In this document: positions 61,385-64,000 of the stretch, piece by piece
Position numbering within the stretch: the first letter of the stretch is position 1
How the letters are laid out: each line of letters starts with the position of its first letter
Origin: Chloroflexota bacterium
GTDB taxonomy: Bacteria; Chloroflexota; Anaerolineae; Aggregatilineales; Phototrophicaceae
DNA length: 64,000 nucleotides
NCBI GenBank assembly: GCA_026707745.1
Contig: JAPOWG010000023.1
Location: forward strand, 55,833-119,832
Direction of reading: 5' to 3'
Program-made: the position numbers and the translations under genes
The notes under the pieces: generated by a model
Databases searched by the model: none
Told to the model about the DNA's origin: nothing
Seen by the model: only the letters and a program-made list of their open reading frames with translations

Positions 61385-63382
61385 CTAGTAGTCGTAGTCT
61401 TCCCAGGTTTCCTCGTCCCAACTGCCGCGCCGCCCCTTGCGTCGCCGTTTGGCGATGACTTCGCCGCTCTTCTCGTCCAAAACCAGTTGACGACGTTTCT
61501 GACGATCCTTGCGCCGCTGTTTCTTGCCCTTGCTGCGATCCAGTTCGAACCCCGCTTCGTCTTCTTCTGCTTCGAATTGCCCACCGCCAGGGCTGTCCGG
61601 GCGCGGGCCTTCTTTGCTTGGAACCGCAACGGGCGCTTGTTCGACGCCGCCGGATTCGGCAACTGCCAGGCCGGCGACGGCTGGTTCCATTGTCTCTTGC
61701 GGGATTGGCTGTCCAAAAGCGTCCAGCAGGACATCTTGTTCTGCGGATTCTTCCTCTGTTCCGTCTTCGGCGCTTGCGTCCGGCTGCGCTTCGACCGCAT
61801 CGCTTGCGGCCGCTTCGTCGTCCGGCTCAGCGGCCGCTTCGTCATCCTCAATTGAAATCGCTTCCAGAAGCAAGGCGTCAATGTCCGCGGCCATGACGGA
61901 GTCGAGCGCCGTCTGGACTTCGGCCATCGGCTCGCCCTCCAAGGCGCCGAGCTTGCGGGCCACGATCTCTTCATCAACCAGGCAAGCAAGCATCGCCTCG
62001 CCAACGTTTTCATAGGGCTCGAGGATATCGAGAATCTCCTGCGATACCGCCAGTACATCCAGGGGCAACTCGAACAATTGCGGAGTTAGTGTGGCTTTGA
62101 CCGCTTCGCGTTCGCGCAGGTAAATCTCTCGGGCCTCGTTACGCTGCTCTTGCAAGAGCTGCTCGACAATTTCGGCAAAGCGACCCAGTGTCTTGTACTC
62201 CTCTGGCATGACGGTCAGTTCCATGCCCTTCTTTTCCATGATACGCAGTGACTCGGCAACCATGTCGGCATGCTTTTCCGTCAACACATCCAGAGGCGGC
62301 ACATCGAGATTCTCCAGCGCGCCTTGGACCGTTTCCGTCACGCTCTTGATGTCGATGCGCCAGCCGGTAAGCTTGGCGGCCAAACGCGCGTTTTGACCTT
62401 CGCGACCGATTGCCAGCGACAATTGGTCGTCGGGGACAATGACGACGGCCGTCTTGCCGTCGAACGGGTCGTCATCCAGGAAGACGCCCGTCACCCGTGC
62501 CGGGCTCAAGGCTTTCGAAATGAAGGCGACGGCGTCGGTATTCCATTCAATGACATCAATCTTTTCGTTGTGGAGTTCCTTTACAATGTTTTGTATGCGG
62601 ATCCCGCGCATGCCGACGCAGGCGCCTACCGGATCAATGCCGTCTTGCAACGCGGAAACCGCCACCTTTGATCGATGACCCGCTTCGCGCGCGATATTCT
62701 TGATCTCGACCTGTCCGTTGTATATCTCGGGCACTTCATATTCCAGCAGGCGGCGCAACATATTGCGATGCGCGCGGCTCACCAGGATTTGCGGTCCGCG
62801 ATTACTCTTCTTGACTTCCATAATAAAGACGCGGATCTTTTCGTGAGTGCGATAACGTTCGCCCGGAATCTGTTGCTGGCGAATTAGGTCGGCCTCCGCG
62901 CGGCCCAGGCTCAGCGTTACCTGCTTTGAATTTACGCTTTGCACGGTACCCGTGATCAAGTCGCCCTCGCGGTTAATGAACTCATCGTACAAGGCGTTGC
63001 GTTCCGCTTCACGGATTTTCTGCAAGATGACCTGCTTGGCGGTTTGGGCGGCGATACGTCCAAAGCTCTTGGTCGTATGCTCGACTTGAACCATCACGAC
63101 ATCGTGAATCTCCGCTTCCGGATTGTAGAACCGGGCCGACTCCAGCGTCACTTCGGTGGCATCGGTCAAGACGTCATCAACCACCTCCTTTTCCACAAAG
63201 ACCTTGGCACGGCCTGTTTGGGGATCAATCTCGGCTTCAATCGCTTGTGCCGAGCTCGCGCCCGAGTCTTTGCGATATGCCGAAACCAGCGCGCTTTCCA
63301 AAGCTTCCAGCACGACCTCTTCGGGAAGATCGCGCAATTGGGAGATCTCGTTGAAGGCGATTTGCAATTCATTAGAGGACAT
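61385..63382 (-). CDS. nusA: transcription termination/antitermination factor NusA with a long charged tail
   Basis: A 665-residue NusA. The RNA-polymerase-binding N-domain (about 1-125) begins ELQIAFNEISQLRDLPEEVV; an S1 domain follows (GDLITGTVQSVNSKQVTLSL, about 134-153), then two KH domains (DPVGACVGMRGIRIQNIVKE and AIGREGQNARLAAKLTGWRI). From about residue 490 a tail of some 175 residues runs first acidic and Ala-rich, then basic (RSKGKKQRRKDRQKRRQL, KRRRKGRRG) and ends acidic (WDEETWEDYDY). Ordinary NusA has about 350-500 residues. NusA controls pausing, termination and antitermination. It heads the operon, and its leader holds a terminator-like hairpin. Confidence 0.95.
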   Translation of the reverse strand: MSSNELQIAFNEISQLRDLPEEVVLEALESALVSAYRKDSGASSAQAIEAEIDPQTGRAKVFVEKEVVDDVLTDATEVTLESARFYNPEAEIHDVVMVQVEHTTKSFGRIAAQTAKQVILQKIREAERNALYDEFINREGDLITGTVQSVNSKQVTLSLGRAEADLIRQQQIPGERYRTHEKIRVFIMEVKKSNRGPQILVSRAHRNMLRRLLEYEVPEIYNGQVEIKNIAREAGHRSKVAVSALQDGIDPVGACVGMRGIRIQNIVKELHNEKIDVIEWNTDAVAFISKALSPARVTGVFLDDDPFDGKTAVVIVPDDQLSLAIGREGQNARLAAKLTGWRIDIKSVTETVQGALENLDVPPLDVLTEKHADMVAESLRIMEKKGMELTVMPEEYKTLGRFAEIVEQLLQEQRNEAREIYLREREAVKATLTPQLFELPLDVLAVSQEILDILEPYENVGEAMLACLVDEEIVARKLGALEGEPMAEVQTALDSVMAADIDALLLEAISIEDDEAAAEPDDEAAASDAVEAQPDASAEDGTEEESAEQDVLLDAFGQPIPQETMEPAVAGLAVAESGGVEQAPVAVPSKEGPRPDSPGGGQFEAEEDEAGFELDRSKGKKQRRKDRQKRRQLVLDEKSGEVIAKRRRKGRRGSWDEETWEDYDY

Positions 63383-63395
63383 CGTATTTCACTCC

Positions 63396-63416
63396 GAAAG
63401 CCAAGTTGCCGCTTTC
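63396..63416 (-). promoter_or_regulatory. hairpin next to the nusA Shine-Dalgarno
   Basis: In the minus-strand RNA GAAAGC (63416-63411) pairs with GCTTTC (63401-63396) around a nine-base loop; GGAG (63395-63392), the Shine-Dalgarno, follows at once, nine bases before the ATG. Confidence 0.4.
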
Positions 63417-63513
63417 AATTGCTGTCTTGCTCTCCGAAATCGCATGCCAACACAATTTGCGGTTTCCTCGCCTGTTTCTACTAGGGAGGCGAACAAGAAC
63501 GCAATATAAAACG

Positions 63514-63536
63514 AAAAGTGGGGGTTGCCCACTTTT
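63514..63536. terminator. intrinsic-terminator-like hairpin in the nusA leader, active in both orientations
   Basis: AAAAGTGGG (63514-63522) and CCCACTTTT (63528-63536) form a nine-base-pair stem with a five-base loop. On the minus strand the GC part GTGGG/CCCAC is followed by TTTTCGTTTT; on the plus strand by TTTTTTT. The predicted nusA promoter lies upstream of it, so nusA transcripts from that promoter must read through it. Confidence 0.65.
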
Positions 63537-63561
63537 TTTGCGAAATCTTACTTATGACTGC

Positions 63562-63590
63562 ATTTTATCATGGCGGCGCAAAGTCGTCAA
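63562..63590 (-). promoter_or_regulatory. extended -10 promoter of the nusA operon
   Basis: On the minus strand TTGACG (63590-63585), a 17-base spacer ending in TGA, and TAAAAT (63567-63562): a near-consensus -35, exact spacing and a TGn extension. Transcription should begin near 63555. A second, weaker candidate (TGGGCA, 17 bases, TATATT at 63508-63503) overlaps the hairpin. Confidence 0.6.
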
Positions 63591-63706
63591 GACAGGGGAT
63601 ATGCGCTCCAGAGCAATCGCAGCAGATTGTCTTTTACCAACGAGGACACCGAAAGCACAGTAGTAAGGCCAGGTAAGTCATGCAAATTCCGCATCATCGT
63701 CGAGTC

Positions 63707-63776
63707 GTAGGGGCGAGCCTTGGCTCGCCCGAAATCTCTAGCAGTAGCGCTGGGCGACTCACAGAGTCGCCCCTAC
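63707..63776. mobile_element. MITE-like palindromic element
   Basis: A 70-base element with 10-base terminal inverted repeats GTAGGGGCGA/TCGCCCCTAC. Each half forms its own perfect 9-bp hairpin: GGGCGAGCC/GGCTCGCCC (63711-63730) and GGGCGACTC/GAGTCGCCC (63752-63772). Elements of this kind are common between genes in Chloroflexota and cyanobacteria and have no coding capacity. Confidence 0.65.
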
Positions 63777-63924
63777 AAGGCTTGTCCGCTACTACGAATC
63801 ATACACATAGATAACGAAAACAGTACCGAAACAATACAAAAAGGTGGCCGATCATTGCGAAAATCAACAAATTATTACATATTTCGCCAAGCTTAGCTCC
63901 CCCTCTCCCCTTGTGGGATTTCCG

Positions 63925-63943
63925 CCCCCCGCTTAGCGGGGGG
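63925..63943. repeat. GC-rich hairpin
   Basis: CCCCCCGC and GCGGGGGG pair perfectly around TTA, flanked by other C-rich and G-rich tracts. It abuts the transposase-like fragment and looks like part of a dispersed palindromic repeat. Confidence 0.5.
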
Positions 63944-63960
63944 ACTGAACCTCCCCCGAT

Positions 63961-64000
63961 TTTGTGGACGGTCAAGTTGTCCAATAAAATAGGGTGCGAA
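63961..64000 (-). pseudogene. possible IS630-family transposase fragment at the window edge
   Basis: Reading in from the edge on the minus strand, one frame gives SHPILLDNLTVHK, which resembles the strand with the second catalytic Asp of IS630-type DDE transposases (LDNLxxHK). After the Lys the frame runs into the GC-rich repeat and loses any resemblance, so the gene is cut short there. Only 13 residues are visible, so this is tentative. Confidence 0.4.

Larger units (their letters stand above)
63383..64000. other. gene-free region upstream of nusA
   Basis: About 618 bases without a complete gene. It contains the nusA leader with a hairpin next to the Shine-Dalgarno, a terminator-like hairpin, the nusA promoter, a stretch with ACCAACGAGGACACCGAAAG (simple-repeat debris), a MITE-like double hairpin, a GC-rich hairpin and a possible transposase fragment at the edge. 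No rimP-like reading frame is present. Confidence 0.7.

Noticed and set aside
61378..62058. 226-codon frame overlapping the 3' part of nusA
   Set aside because: It is a frame shift of the repetitive charged tail. The product is Arg/Ser/Trp-rich low-complexity sequence, and the NusA frame continues through the region.
63799..63984. 61-codon minus-strand frame at the right end as a complete gene
   Set aside because: Only its first codons resemble a transposase; the rest is translation of GC-rich palindromes and AT-rich spacer.
1..64000. CRISPR arrays, rRNA genes, prophage or defence islands
   Set aside because: No regularly spaced direct repeats, rRNA-like stretches, phage structural genes or recognised defence gene sets were seen.

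Overview
The window looks like a chromosomal segment of a Chloroflexota bacterium, most likely Anaerolineae or a relative. This rests on gene style and not on a marker search: a lipoprotein with two LysM domains joined by Pro/Thr linkers, a CapA protein with a PFDEL-type N-terminal domain, complete mre and min gene sets, and intergenic palindromic and GAGGACACC-type repeat debris. G+C is moderately high and most genes are housekeeping. There is no rRNA, CRISPR array, prophage or intact insertion sequence. Layout. 1-3.5 kb: a partial TSUP permease, a methyltransferase, a B3/B4-domain protein and an MFS exporter. 3.6-6.7 kb: fluC/crcB, uppP, a LysM lipoprotein and rplS, each with a recognisable promoter. 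6.7-10.7 kb: a Schlafen/AlbA-type ATP-binding regulator and two membrane proteins. 10.7-22 kb (minus strand): a cell-shape and division supercluster, mreB-mreC-mreD-mrdA-(unknown polytopic membrane protein)-minC-minD-minE, then rodA-gltX-tRNA-Gln(CTG). 22-33 kb (plus strand): tilS, a response regulator with Glu in place of the phosphoacceptor Asp, an esterase-CapA fusion, a NagZ-like GH3, a Clp/Hsp100-like ATPase whose first AAA module is degenerate, a phosphohexomutase and a methyltransferase. 33-40 kb: small hypothetical genes, a secreted PPC/concanavalin-like protein, a secreted clan GH-A hydrolase, a soluble GAF-PAS histidine kinase and a ROK kinase. 40-47.7 kb: mutS with a coupled sulfotransferase, two tandem paralogous membrane proteins and a DUF1385 protein. 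47.7-56.8 kb: recJ, fmt, a MATE exporter, a PspC protein, mdh, a histidine phosphatase, two small genes leading into era, and ribF. 56.9-63.4 kb (minus strand): the classical nusA-ylxR-infB-rbfA-nrnA-truB cluster, without rimP at its head. 63.4-64 kb: a gene-free stretch with the nusA promoter, a terminator-like leader hairpin, a MITE-like double hairpin and a fragment resembling an IS630 transposase. How the genes fit together: envelope growth dominates. MreBCD, PBP2 and RodA drive elongation, MinCDE places the septum, UppP recycles the lipid carrier, and the LysM, GH3, CapA and phosphohexomutase proteins fit wall or surface-polymer work. The second theme is translation: rplS, gltX and tRNA-Gln, tilS, fmt, era, and the nusA-infB-rbfA-truB cluster. 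Less expected observations are four copies of a roughly 60-95 bp intergenic repeat, hairpins in the rplS and nusA leaders that could act as attenuators, and several proteins altered at normally conserved sites (response regulator, Clp first AAA module, ROK kinase, phosphohexomutase).
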